A stretch of 64,000 nucleotides of DNA from Desarmillaria ectypa. Lineage: Eukaryota; Basidiomycota; Agaricomycetes; Agaricales; Physalacriaceae. The notes under the pieces are model-generated. The model did not search any database, was not told where the DNA came from, and worked only from the letters and a program-made list of their open reading frames with translations. Location: positions 1,984,001 through 2,048,000 of the forward strand of contig JAUDYN010000003.1 in the NCBI GenBank assembly GCA_030407005.1, written 5' to 3'. Position numbers and translations under genes: made by a program. Each line of letters opens with the position of its first letter. Position 1 is the first letter of the stretch. This document shows, piece after piece, positions 10,022 through 22,018 of the stretch.

Positions 10022-12806
10022 TCATAATTTCGCTACCCTCTTTCTCAATTCTGTCTTCAAAATCTTCCCAGTGGAGGTTTTCTGTCCACTGGTGAGCTTC
10101 GCTGATAGTGGCCTGGATGAAAATTTACTCACCGGTAGCTCGGGAACAACTTCCACCCACTCGGGGCGGGCAAATCCAGGAAGCCTCAACTTCGCATGTT
10201 CCATGAGGTCCTTTACGAATTCGTCAACGCGTCCAGACCATCGAGCCATGTGTTCTGGGTGAATTATGACCTATGTGACCAATCAGCTTCCTCCAATAAC
10301 GATGAATCCACAAGAATCTGACAAAAGCCATAGGGCGTTCGCCCCACACTGGGTGAGCTCGAGCGACGACGGAAACTTCCAGCACATGGGGATGGCTCGA
10401 TAGCTCTAGAAGATGCCAGATGATTAATGACGGATTCAACATCGTTAAACAGCTATACTTTCCTTGCTCAATAGCGAGACTAGAGGCATTCTGGTGAAAC
10501 AGGTGAGTGATGAGAATTGAGATGAATTATAGAAACAACCTCTCCGCCAGATATGATGATGTCCTTGCTTCTGTCGACGACGGCGATCGACCCGTCAGGA
10601 TGCATAACGGCTAAATCTCCCGAATGGAAATACCCTCCACGGAAGGCCTTTTTTGTGGCTTCAGGATCCCGAAAGTACTCTTTCATTACAAGATTGCCTC
10701 TGGTAACAATCTCGCCCACAGTCTTCCCATCCCGAGGAACATCTATGATCTGGTTGTCGTCCCGTATCTCTGCTACACGGACGCCTTCTGCTGTGGAAAA
10801 ACTGTGACCTTGTCGAGCAATTAGTTTCGATCGTTGCTCGAGACTAATATTGGCCCAGAATAGTTGATCATAACCTCTGGTGAATGGACCGTACGTCTAC
10901 GGCAGCCTCAGAAAGAATATAAAATAATGTTAAGAAGATTGGTACCTCTCTGGCATAACAAGCAAAGGTTAGTTCATCTACTTTTCATATGATAGGGCTC
11001 AGAAATGACTTACGTCAAGCCGTAAACATGAATGGGCTTGATTCCTATTTCTTCGAGCGCTCCGAGGAGATGCGCAGTCGGTGCGGCACCTGATGAGTGT
11101 CAGGCTGAACATTTATCTTCCCGACTGCTAAGCGCACCAGCAATGATAGCGGAAATGGGTCTCGTCAGCTTCCTCGCAGATGGGTCATTCACGATACCGA
11201 TCTGAAGAAATAGTGGCATCAGGCGCAAGAGATGACTTCATACAACTTAGGTAGTACCTGCACAGTCGGGGCACCACAGTAGTGAGTCACTTTGGAATGT
11301 AAAAAGTGGTTCCAGATTTGTGGGTAATTGACAGTTCGTAGGGTGATCTAAGTCATGCCAGGAATCGTGAGTGGCAATGAAATAAGGCCAATTTCTTTGA
11401 ACCCTGCTTACTTGTGTTGCGAATGCGAAGGTGCTACTCCACGGAAAGGTCCACCCTCCGGCGTGGAACATGGGGAGAATCCTGAATTGGAAGTGACGAC
11501 GGGTTGGTACAAAAGCTTAGAAAATCCACGAATCTTACCAAAGGTATGTGGATTCTTTGTCAATTCTGCAGATTATCAATCATCGTCAAGCTGCCGAACT
11601 TTTGAGAGTTGGCGAAATGTAATACTCACCGTCCTTCAAAAGCATTGCCAATGGCGGCTAAGTAGGTGCCTGAGATGACGCATGAAGCTTCAAAGCAGAT
11701 ATCGAATTCTGAGAACATACCTCTCAGTGTTGTGAGGGCACCTTTTGGCTATCAAGACGTAAGTGATATTGCCGAGAAGTTCGAAGAATGGGACATACTC
11801 GTCCGGTGGTACCAGATCTACGCTTTCTGTCATTCCATGTTGAACTGATTCCGAACGAGTGTGACTCACGTATAACAGAGCAAAGCCCCTGCATTTTCAT
11901 CCGGCTCTACGTCTAAGCCGGCCCAACCTCTCTCTTGACTGTAACGTCGACCCTCACTCAAGAATTCTTCGTATGGGTCATCACTTCTACCAGTGTCCTT
12001 GCACACAATCCGAGGAAGTTTGGATCCTGCTATGAGTGGCAGCAACTCTTCGTCGATGAGGATGATACTGGCACCGCTATGCTCTGAAATTGTAATCAGT
12101 ATCTGGCTTTCTGAGAGATGAACAGCCTAGCCTAAAATGTAATCAACCTCCTGTGGCCTGAGTCGCGTGTTGACGGGCGTCAATATAGCGCGCGCAGCTA
12201 AAACACCATGGCATGCATCTGTCTCAAGTTCAAGCAAAAGCTAACCATATGGTAAACTCTTGACACATACCCGCTATCATGGGGCTAGTCATGAAATTGA
12301 TTGTTTCAATGCAAGGACTGAAGATCTAGGATTTGGAACGTACGAATTCGGGGCAATCACTGCCACTCTGTCACCAGGTTTAATCCCTGCACGTATCAAG
12401 CCATAGGCCAGGTTCTGAATTCTCTGGGCCCTAGAAGAGGTCTGCAAGGCACGTCATCTATCATAGCGATGATACTAACCATACTGCAAAGGTGTAGACG
12501 ACGGGATATTTCACATCAGGATGCGCTAGAGCGACCCTATCCGGATAGATTTGCGCTGCTCGAAGCAAGAATAGGAGGGGATTCTGAGGCATAATTACAC
12601 TATTACCTATGGTGAATAATTAGAAAGGGTAATAGGCACTAACCAGCGGATGAAGGTAAGTGGGGCCATCCTTCGAGCTAGGCGGATTTAATCTGAGTTG
12701 GACGTCGGCCGGGGGGATACTCTCTGCAGTTGGCGTTGTGGGCCCTTAGAGATGCGACTAAGATACATAAAGAGAATAATAAAATGCATTGCGCACGGAA
12801 TGCCAT
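10022..12806 (-). CDS. Peroxisomal acyl-CoA synthetase (AMP-forming)
   Basis: About 21 exons join into an ANL-superfamily ligase of roughly 570 residues that activates a carboxylic acid to its CoA thioester. Seen in order: NPLLFLLRAAQIYPDRVALA, GDRVAVIAPNS, P-loop YTSGTTGRPKG, ILPMFHAGGWTFPW, A5 motif YGLTETYGP, A7 YFHSGDLAV, hinge DRSKDIIISGGEN, and A10 lysine LPKTSTGK. The protein ends AKL, a PTS1 peroxisomal signal. It resembles short/medium-chain (plant AAE/benzoate-type) ligases more than long-chain Faa proteins; the substrate is not readable. Oddities: exons of 4 nt (10946-10949) and 14 nt (12271-12284), a GC donor at 12131 and an apparent GA donor at 10462. The start is uncertain; ATG 12806 spliced at GTGCGC gives an in-frame N-terminus. 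If the GA-AG splice fails, the last 110 residues are lost. Confidence 0.82.
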
Positions 12807-12814
12807 CGCTAAAT

Positions 12815-12997
12815 GCGGGGAAAGCTGGAGAAACGCGGGGAAGAGCCAAGAACGCTTATCAGCAGCGGAAAGAGTGAGGGGGGGGAGATTAAAGGATAGA
12901 AATCTATTATTCGGATAAGTGGAATATATATGTGCCCCAGAGCTTGTAGTCTGAGCCGGTTACGCTCAGACCCGTTATCCGGGGTCGAAATGCGGGG
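12815..12997. promoter_or_regulatory. CreA/Mig1-like SYGGRG cluster in divergent promoter
   Basis: The 371-bp gap 12807-13177 between the acyl-CoA synthetase and the lyase-like gene holds GCGGGG at 12815-12820 and 12835-12840, CTGGAG at 12825-12830, CCGGGG at 12979-12984 and GCGGGG at 12992-12997. All match the SYGGRG consensus of the carbon-catabolite repressor CreA/Mig1. Both flanking genes (lipid or carboxylate use, polysaccharide use) are plausible targets. Binding is inferred, and the region is G-rich, so chance matches are possible. Confidence 0.4.
12949..12971. repeat. Perfect 8-bp inverted repeat, 7-nt loop
   Basis: GTCTGAGC at 12949-12956 is mirrored by GCTCAGAC at 12964-12971 with a 7-nt spacer. 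It sits inside the divergent promoter between the SYGGRG sites. It may be a dimeric factor site; nothing else identifies it. Confidence 0.4.
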
Positions 12998-13177
12998 AAG
13001 TAGGGTTGATCGACTCCTGTTTGTCCTTCACGTGGTCAGAACATCAAGCCACTACTGATGTCCCTGCCTCTTTACCAGATACCACATTCTATCAATCCAA
13101 GCTGGCTTTGGTTGCTCCTCTATCCTCTATCCTCTATCCTCTTTTACAACCTATCTACCACTATCTGCATCTCTATA

Positions 13178-15352
13178 ATGCCGACTGCTCTAGTACCATT
13201 CATTCACCTGTTCGCTTTCCTCGCATCAGGGGCCCTAGGTCAGTAATCTCAAAGATTCTATACCCCTTGCACGATCTGAGCCTCCTGTCTGCAGCTGACC
13301 AGAATGACTGGATAAATCCAACATACATTGTCAGCCGGCGCACGTTGGGGCCCAATCCGACTACCCGTGACGCAGAAGATTATATAAAACGCGGTGCTCA
13401 GTACCGTCTCTTCTGTGAGCAAATTCGTTAGATTCTTGGCCCCGCCTTTGACATAATTGTTATTAGCGGTCACTAGCTCTAAAGGCGTGATTGCTCCGAG
13501 CAAGGATCCTCATGACTATCTCAGTTGGGCTCCTTAGTGAGTTACAGGTCTAATGCAAGCTTGGATGTACCTGACACGTCTTCCTGCTTTAGTCACTGGC
13601 CTAACTGTAACTGGTGTAGCGGGAAAGGACGAACCTACATAGGCGATAATAAGAATGATACATCGGACGATAGCGGCGACGACAACTGCGACGACGGAGG
13701 CGACTGTGGCGGCAGCAGCGGCAGTGACGACGACGACGAATATGGTGTGGACAGTCCGATACAATCTTCTGAATCTGTAAACCAGCGTCATGATAGCGTT
13801 TTCTGGTCTCGCAGCCATAAACGTCAAATGGTTCGAATGCGCCGCCAAGATTCACTTTCTCTCGTCTCGCCGACACCGGCGCCTACATTGACGCGCCGCG
13901 ATATCGCTCAAGCTGCGCTAGGCATGTTACCAACTCCAACACCCGATCTGGATCATCAGCCTGGTACCAAGACCCTTGATCTTGTCTCTCAGTCAACTAG
14001 TGATGCTGTTGTTGGGTCACATACTCCTGCTCAAGCTGCCGCCAAACATAGTGCCTCCACGTCATGCACACCATCTCCGACAACTTCCATGCCTCCAAGT
14101 GCCAGTGAGACTTCAGAATTTCATACTGAGCTCCGTCTGATCATCGTCTTGTTCACAGCCTGGACTACTTGTCCTTATATTATTCGAGATGGTCAAGTCA
14201 ATCCCGATGTCAGAACGCTTCCCGGACCTGGCGCGATCAACGGCATTTCTCAAAACTCGATCAATAATGCGCTTTCCTTCGCTTTCACAGGATCCCCGTC
14301 GTACTCGAGGAATTTCGTAGATGGACTCGATTATTTCTATCTGAACCCGGAATCTAGAATGAATCCTAACATGAACTACGGTCAAGTAGCCCGAGGACCG
14401 AATTCTCAGAACGGCACATTCACGGGGATCTTAGACGCCAGAGGACACGTCAAGGTGGCCAATTCGATTACGGTAATGAAGGCGCTCAAGAACCCCGATT
14501 GGACGCAGGACCGAGATCAAGGGATGATGAATTGGATGTCTGCGTACTTGAATTGGCTTAAAACCAGTGATATCGGGAAGAAGACTGCCAGTCGACCTAA
14601 GTATGATTTTGACACTCCCTGTCCTAATATTAAATGACTTATGCCTCATCTCGAGTAGTAATCACGGCACCTTCTATTTCTCCCAGGTTGCTGCCATAGA
14701 GGTATATCTAGGACGCCCGGATGACGCCGTCAAGGCTCTGCGCAGCTACTTCGAAGGACCGTTCATGGACCAACTCGCAGCATCTGGAGAGCAGCCTTTC
14801 GAAGCCGTACGCACGCGACCATTCCACTATCGATGTTTCAATATTGAGGCCATGATAGTATGCAATTTTTCTATTCTGTGTTTCTCTCACCAACCAATTC
14901 TGTAGACCAATGCCAAAATCGGGGATCAACTTGGGCAAAATTTCTGGATCAAGAAATCAAAACGTGGCGCCACCATAAAAGACGCAGTCGACTACACCAT
15001 GTCGGTAGACCCCAAAAAAGAAAGTCGAAGCCTATTGGCACCACACATTGCGACGATTATGCTGGTTTACGGTGATCCTAATGGCAAATACGCGAAATAC
15101 TTGAGCGAGGCGGATCCGGACTATCGTTCTAAAGCGTATTGGTACTATGATCAGCCGGGAGCACTTGTCGGATCCTCTCAGAAGAGACGCTCAGTCGAAT
15201 GGAGGAGAGAGGATACATCTAATGACAACTCGCCGCCTTGTGAACTTGACTATCCTGCAGTCTTCGAGTATGTATCTGCTGTCGAGTTGGAGGACGGATA
15301 CTATATAACCTGGGAAGAGCTGAAGTTTCTTTTTTGTCCCATTGCTACATAA
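13178..15352 (+). CDS. Secreted alginate-lyase-like (polyuronate lyase) protein
   Basis: Seven exons (13178-13238, 13295-13400, 13477-13536, 13593-14104, 14159-14600, 14659-14857, 14906-15352) give 608 residues. Seen: signal peptide (FIHLFAFLASGALA), DYLSWAPYHWPNCNWCSGKG, then a roughly 170-residue Asp/Ser/Thr/Pro-rich insert, then TCPYIIRDGQVNPDVRTLP, RMNPNMNYGQVARGP, NHGTFYFSQ, EQPFEAVRTRPFHYRCFNIEAM and LGQNFWIKKSKRGATI. Known: these are hallmarks of the Alginate_lyase (PF05426) alpha/alpha-toroid fold, with Asn/Tyr/His/Arg catalytic candidates in NHGTFY and RTRPFHYR. A land fungus probably uses it on glucuronan or another polyuronate rather than seaweed alginate; that is inference. Usual family members have a short linker where the insert lies. 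Confidence 0.82.
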
Positions 15353-15548
15353 ATAGTGAATATACTCTATACCGCGTCCCTTTTTTGTTCGTCTCCTAGT
15401 CTCCGTGAATGTGTCGAGTATGAATGAAGAATAAGTAACAAGAGCACGAGGCAGGTTACAAATAGGTATCAACAGTGTGTACCTTTCGACTAACCGTCAC
15501 TTACAATCATCTTCGAGTCCTTGTTTCACAATCCATATAATCGTAGAG

Positions 15549-16563
15549 ATGGCAGAATCTGGGTCTGCTCCTACTGACAAGTCCATTCAGGTCAAGCTTG
15601 TTCTTCTAGGTGAGTTTCGACTGCCGCAGCGAGTGCTCGCCTACAGAAAATTGCCCGGCGCTCGCATGTGCGTTGGTGATTCATATGTTCTTACACTCTT
15701 TCATAGGTGAAGCTGCAGTCGGGAAGTCATCCGTCGTGCTTCGTTTCGTGCGTCTCCTCATTTCCCGAAGCGACGATCGTGCATTCATTTGTTATAACAG
15801 GTTTCCAACGAATTCCAGGCCAATAAGGAGCCTACCATTGGCGCCGCTTTTTTGACCCAAAAATGTCGTTTGGAAGATAGGGTGCTAAGATACGAGATAT
15901 GGGACACAGCTGGACAGGAAAGATTCCACTCACTAGCGGTAAGCGCTGCAGCTAGGCTATCATTGTAGATCCCTGACATCCAACCCAAGCCTATGTACTA
16001 CCGAAATGCTCAAGCAGCCGTAGTCGTCTACGATGTAACAAAGGCTACGAGTCTCGAGAAGGCCAAATCATGGGTTAAGGAGCTTCAGCGACAAGCCAAC
16101 CCTAATATCGTTATCGCGTTAGCTGGCAACAAGGTTGATCTCGTACAACCGCCAGTGTCATCGTCTGGAAATACATCAGAATCTGAAGATGAAGCTGACG
16201 ACGCTACAGCCACTCCGGGAGAGGCACCGTCGTCTAGTGAATCGGAAAGTCTGAGGCAGGTTCCCAGTGAGGAAGCGCAGGCGTATGCAACAGAGGCTGG
16301 TTTGCTCTTTTTTGAGACTAGTGCCAAGACTGGCGATGGTGTCGTTGACTTATTCACGGAAATTGGTGAGTGCCTGTTGTCTTTTACCCGCAGCGCACTC
16401 ATGTTGTCCTGTAGCGAGAAAGATTCCTATCGAGCATATTTTGGCATCTACTCGCGGTGCGGGTAGAGCTGGGGCAGGCGCAAACCGAGCAGGTTCCACA
16501 CGACAAGAGGGTGGTGTGAATTTGGAAGAAGGTGCGAAGCCGAAGGATGCTTGCAATTGTTAA
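15549..16563 (+). CDS. Rab5/Vps21 (Ypt51) endosomal GTPase
   Basis: Five exons (15549-15609, 15707-15747, 15801-15938, 15990-16365, 16415-16563) give 254 residues. Seen: P-loop GEAAVGKSS, switch [12 protein letters not shown], switch [33 protein letters not shown], and a geranylgeranylation tail CNC. Phe in AAFLTQ and the HSLAPMYYR segment mark Rab5. Known: Rab5 controls early-endosome fusion through EEA1/Vac1 and Vps34 effectors. Between NKVDL and the ETSAK loop the protein carries an acidic Ser/Glu-rich insert of about 45 residues ([13 protein letters not shown]). Metazoan Rab5 is about 215 residues, so the extra length is mostly this insert. Confidence 0.95.
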
Positions 16564-16732
16564 TGCGTTAGCTACCTACATACTTGCGTAGTCGCCGTGG
16601 TTTTTTATGAAGTTCACGTCATCTTATATGCCTACAATGCTTTACACTTCACACGTACATGTATCCTGATTTTTATTTTACGAGGACGTATCTGATTCTG
16701 CGAATTGTCGTTTAACGTAACTATAAGCACGG

Positions 16733-18710
16733 TCAGTCTACATATGGTGGCGGCCTCGCAACATGCTCCTGGTCTCTGTGGTTGGCAGGCACTCGGTAAG
16801 GAGGCGGTGCATGACCGTGGGCCTCTCGGTCTTGGGAGGGTGCTGGTGGCGGTGAGTGTAACCTCGGTGGCTCAGAGATAGATGATGGATTAGAACGCTG
16901 GTGATGAGGTATACGAAAGTCAGAGTCAATCGATGGTGGAGGATCGGATGGATCGTCCATAGCAGGTGGTGGTGGAGGGGGGGGTTCTTGTTCTGATTCT
17001 TGCTGCTGTTCAAATACGAGGCCTAAAGCCTCGATTGACTGACTTGTAGCAGGTATCTCAGCAAGTTGTGTGACATCAGTGTCCCTCGATGCCATTTCAA
17101 GTGTAGGCGGTGGAGTAGAAGATCGTTGCATATCGTGCCCATCAAACTGGTCTGTCGGGAGGAAGCCAAATGCAAAGCCCTCTCCAATGAGAACCGTAGA
17201 CAATGGCATGGGTAAGGCCATGCATTCGTCATGAGAAGGAATGATAATTTCGGTTTCCGATTCCAAGAACGTAGGTAGTCGTGTGGAAGTTGAAGCTTCC
17301 GAAGCAGAGGGGAAGAATGGCGGAGGGGCGTCTCGTTCTTCGAACGGTGGTGGGGCACCAAGCGCACTAGGTCCTGCCTCCCCTTCAGAGTAATGTGGTA
17401 CGGAAAAATCCGTGTCCTCGGCCCTGTTTGTCTTTACAGGCGGGCGGTCATGTTTCTTCAGATAAGCTACGTCTATCGATTCTGCAACTTCGGGAAGTGG
17501 CGCCGGTGGAGGCAGCACCGAGATCGGAATAGATATAGTATAAATGCGCTCCGTGTGGCTGGATGTGTCGACGAAGGAGACATAGACATTAAGCTTGAAT
17601 GATATGGAATGGAGAAGTGTCGACTGTGTAATCGATGGGCATTCTGCATCACTATCCAGATGCACATAATCCGATGTTGGCAGGCTCATTTGATTATCTG
17701 CAGGTGAACCTGAAGGCGATGTTTGGTGCAAAACAAATCGTAACTGGACCGGCCTTGTGGCATGAAAACGACAAGACGCGCCAGACCGTGCCAGAACGGT
17801 CTTGAAGGAGGACCCAACAACAAAAGGCGATATGGGCCATTTATATGTCGATGCGCGTTTCTCCTGGGTGGTGGTAGATGATGGTCCGACGGACAGCTCA
17901 TCATCGTCAATTGATAGAGGTCCTTCTTGGCCAACCAGTTCCCCATCGTGTTCATCGCGTTTGACTTGCACAGTGCGTACGAATTCAACCTTGACGTTGC
18001 GCAGCCTCAATCCCTGGTCAACCACAATTTCCTTAGCAGGCGGCGGGATGGTTACATAGACTGGGACCTGTTCGCCGGCCTTGAAGGTTGTACGAGGGAC
18101 CTGGACTTCAAAACGCGTTGGTTGATCTAGAGCGTGAGTTTCGGGCGATAAGGGGAGAGAATCGGTATGGGAACTATATCGCCTGGTGTGAACAGCCATA
18201 CATTTTGTAACCGGTGGCATCGAAGCATTTATAGGATGTAATGTGACTGTTAAGGTGTGTGAAAGTGATGAATGAGGCGTGATAACAGCTTGGGGGGTAT
18301 CGGGCATGAGCGGTAAGGAGAATAACACGGAAGACGGAAGAGCTAGGATGCTCTCCACAGGGCTGGAAAACAGGACTGATTCCGACATCCCTAATTCAAT
18401 CTCTTGGCTGTACGCCTTCTCGACAGTACGTAGGGACATAGTTCTGTATCGAACACCAGAAGTAATGAGCATACGCTCGGAACAGCATGCACGATACGTA
18501 CATTCGATGCCACCGACCGGTTTCTGCTCCCTTGATCTGCAGCTCTCCTTCGATGGCAGCACGTTCTCCCTCAGCACCCAGGAAGCCTTTCTGAAAATTA
18601 AGCGCATCGACAGTGGGTGTAATGAGAATCTGTGGCTCCCGAGAGATATCGGAATGGACTTCTGTCGGATCCTGCTGGGAATATATCGGAGGTGGAAGGT
18701 GCTCCGACAT
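16733..18710 (-). CDS. Alpha-arrestin with PPxY motifs (ART-type adaptor)
   Basis: Two exons (18710-18502, 18443-16733) give 639 residues. Seen: an arrestin N-like region (GEGERAAIEG-type loop, EGELQIKG, then SSHTDSLPLSP), an arrestin C-like region beginning TRFEVQVPRTTFKAGEQVPVYVTIPPP with LRNVKVEFVRTVQVK, and a long Pro/Ser-rich disordered tail ending APPPYRVP and RPPPYVD. Known: fungal alpha-arrestins use PPxY motifs to bring the Rsp5/NEDD4 ubiquitin ligase to plasma-membrane transporters for endocytosis. The two terminal PPPY copies are positioned as expected for WW-domain binding. The cargo cannot be read. The continuous frame extends upstream past 18710 but has no good start there; the short first exon ending in LPPPIYSQQ supplies it. 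It is convergent with Rab5. Confidence 0.8.
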
Positions 18711-18909
18711 GGTGGTGGTTGAGTAGCAAGAAGGATATTATACAAGCGGTGTCGGTAACAGCGGTGACTATCAGTTTCAGAAAGACGACGAGCCACGTGT
18801 GGTCGTGCTAAAACAACCCTAATAATTAGCGTAGCAGTTACATACGAATACACAGCGATGGCAATTCAATCCAAATATATATACCAATCCAATAAAAATG
18901 CTGAGTTCC

Positions 18910-21895
18910 TCAGCACTCGACCCGCGCCAGGCTCTCCAGCTCTCCAAACATCACCTCGTCGCCAAACACTTCTCGTTGCATCAGTAAATCCCAAGCCAAT
19001 GTACGATGCCCACCAAGAAGCCCTGTTCCTTGCTCCGAGCTAGCATCACCAACCTCGCCCCATCCCATGCCAAACGACATCGTTGGCGCTACCGACTTGG
19101 ATGTATCGAACGAATCCTCGCCATCATCCAGCACCTTCATGGCTTCAATTGCCCTTCTCGCGCAGACCATGTAATGGGCCCGAGCATCTGGATTTGAATG
19201 CATCAAAAACTTCTGTATCATGCGAAGCATGACGCCCTTGAAACCCATCGCGCGATCTGCCTTCAGTTTGTTCTTCAGCGAAGGAGAGGCAAGAAATGCT
19301 AGCGAGTAGATGCCCATGACTACTCTTTCCAAGTAGCTTAACCATGACTCGCGGGTAATCACCTGAAAATCGATGTCGGATATTGGCAATCGATGAACAA
19401 GTGATGAGAAGAGGAGAGCGATGGATGTCGAGGGTATCGCCTTGGCGAATACTTGACGGTTTGAGTCTAGTTGGCTCAACCGGGTAAACACCTCTAAAGA
19501 CAAATCAGCCATAGAAGGAGGGGCGTGATTCGGTATTCCCTTCAGTTGGACGTAAGCCATTGGCGACACCGCTTCGGCAGGATCGATGATGTATGATGAG
19601 CACAACTGAAAAAGCCTAGTGGCCGTCTTCAGCGTTCCCTTCGATGGACTACTCGGGTTGGAGAAGAGTATATGACCGGCAATACAGCTTAAGATGACCA
19701 TAGTATCTTTGCGGACTGCGATCAAATCGTTGAGAGATAGAGCCGGCGCAAACGCACGAAGACTAGCACCCTCCCTCGCCACTATACACAATCGGAGTAA
19801 TAAATCAACAAGCCGGTGTTGTTGGGATATGAAGTCGATGTTTTCCCCGACCATTGTGAGGTTACGAATGATAACGAGAACCATGAGAATGGTATCCCCC
19901 GGTCTCTGGCGTAAACCCCAGCGTGGATCAGCACTCCCTTGCTGTCGTTCAAGACCAGCAAAAGGCATGGCCTCCGCCTCGTACACCGCATTCACCAATT
20001 CTCGATGGGTCGGTATGTCGACTTCTGTTGTACTGAGCTGGAATGTATCTTGGACTTGGGCACCTTCCAAGGCAAGTTCTTCCATGAGGTCAAGCAGTTC
20101 GTCGAAAAGGTCTCCGCATTGATGGAGAGGGAAACCTGAACCAGGGGTTTGGCCTTTCATAGTTGAGAGTATGGTGAGTGTCGTTAACGCGTACGACAGC
20201 TCTGTCGAAATCCTGGAACTGATTGACAAGGTTATGGCCTCAATGTCTACGGTTCCCCAGTCATTGATGTCTCGTAATGGACGCTCGCGATGTGGAGCAA
20301 GTTCTGCTTCGATACTTTTGAGATCCCGACCACCATAGGTTTCGACTTCGCGTGCGTACGGAACGTACTCAATTTTGCGACGAAGGGGCTGCGACCGTGT
20401 TCGCGTTGAACCTACCATGATGGGCGCTGACTGGGAAGGACCAGAATTAGGCGCTGGAGCTGCCAGCTTAAACGGGATTAGTTAGCAAAAGCACACTAGC
20501 CAAAATTGACCACAAACCCACCGTGGTAGCATCAGGCAGCTCCGAACCTGACAGCGATTTGAATGAGACGTACTAAATAGAAAAGATAAAAACCCACCGG
20601 TCTTTTGTCGCGCTCGTTTGCCATCTCCGTCATCACTGTCAAGCTTCCGCTTTATTCCCCCCTGAATGTCCTCAAGAACATTTGTGTCTGATGACTGTCC
20701 TTCTCCGACATGAGACGCGTCAACAGATTGGGGTGCAGACATATGTACAGTGCTCGTATTGGGCTGTGGAACAGATGGCGCGGTGGCGCCTTGGTGTGGT
20801 GTTTGAGGCGCGACAGCGTTGGTGGAAGTAAAACCAGGCTGACCCCTCTGCATCTGGTTAGGGAATCCGGACTGTATTCCGTTTGCTATGCCCTGGCCTG
20901 GCCTGGTGGGTGTGCCGGGACGCTGATTCATAACATTGCCCTGCCTTGAGGACAGTTGTGCCTTCCTTTGCTGATCCTGGACGTTCTTTTTGTACAAGTC
21001 TTCAAAGGGTGCCAGAATAAGCATATAGCATGCCTGAAGGGCATGGGCGCTTGAGGTGGTGCCGCTTGCATGAGGTTGAGGTAATTCTTCTGGAAGATCG
21101 AATTGGGACGCGATTGCAGCCCAAGTACTAGGGTTTCCAATCTGTAGCAGATAAGTGTTGTGCTAGTGATACGTCAGAAGAGCACATACCACGGAGCCTC
21201 CTCCCTGCTGTATTGTCAGACCCCAGAGTTTGAAGAGATCTATATCTCTGCCTGCCAAACGGAAACAGCCAATCTCTGTCTGGGAAGGTTCGATCATTTT
21301 GAACTGGGAAGTGTTGGGATCGTAATTTGGGGTCGGAATGCCGGTGAGAGCAGGTGGCAGCGGCGTGTTCCGTTTCGCCATGATATTGGCGAGGCCTGCC
21401 AGGAATCCCTGGTGCCGCTGCCTGTACTGGGCAGAGGAAGGGCCGGAACGAGGTGCAGCAGAACTAGACATGGTGGGATCGAGGAAAGGGGCATTAGCCG
21501 AGTTTGGCGGTTGGGGATTCGGCATTTGAAAATTTGAGTGGCCCCCAGCAGAAGCGGACTGGTCATGACTGACGGTCGAATGCATACCAGAGGTAATTCC
21601 ACCGAGATATGACCCCGAATTTGTTCCGCCCACCATTGATGCGGAACGACTGTTTGCCATTCTGGCATTGCTCGCAGCAGAAAGAGCTGCCATTTGCTTG
21701 GCAGCCTGGGATGCATCTAGATTGAAAAATGAAGGATCAAATCCCGTCGGATTCGAGGACATAAGCGAAGGATGCGGTCCTTGTTGGGGATGCTGGGACC
21801 GAAGGGGGTGACCATTCTGTGGTCTTGGCAGCGGTAAGCAATCGAATCCACGGAAATAAAGTCAAACAGCCCAAAAAAAAGGTGACTTACAACAT
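18910..21895 (-). CDS. swi1: SWI/SNF subunit Swi1 (ARID domain)
   Basis: Five exons (21895-21891, 21823-21190, 21141-20598, 20547-20522, 20466-18910) give 921 residues; the first exon codes only five bases. Seen: a Gln/Ser/Asn-rich N-terminus, an ARID domain around residues 170-290 (FLAGLANIMAKRNTPLP, DIDLFKLWGLTIQQGGG, IGNPSTWAAIASQFDLP, FEDLYKK), a low-complexity acidic linker with KRKLDSDDGDGKRARQK, and a helical C-terminal half (GGRDLKSIEAEL, HQCGDLFDELLDLMEEL). Known: Swi1/ARID1 binds AT-rich DNA and scaffolds the remodeller, the C-terminal armadillo region docking on the ATPase module. Internal ATGs at 21762 and 20418 are ordinary methionines. It is divergent from the DUF1764 gene, 123 bp away. 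Confidence 0.85.
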
Positions 21896-22018
21896 CGAAC
21901 ACTTTCTCTGCAGGTCACCGTCTGCGCCGTCTCTCTGTTGTATCCTGTTGCCGTCGCAGGTCAACTTGCCTTTTTCAGCCCATGTGACTTGCTCTTTTTT
22001 TTTCTTCAACCACCACCT

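Noticed and set aside
18711..18853. Longer N-terminus for the arrestin gene
   Set aside because: The upstream open frame lacks a credible start; a spliced first exon from 18710 restores the conserved beta-strand and the frame.
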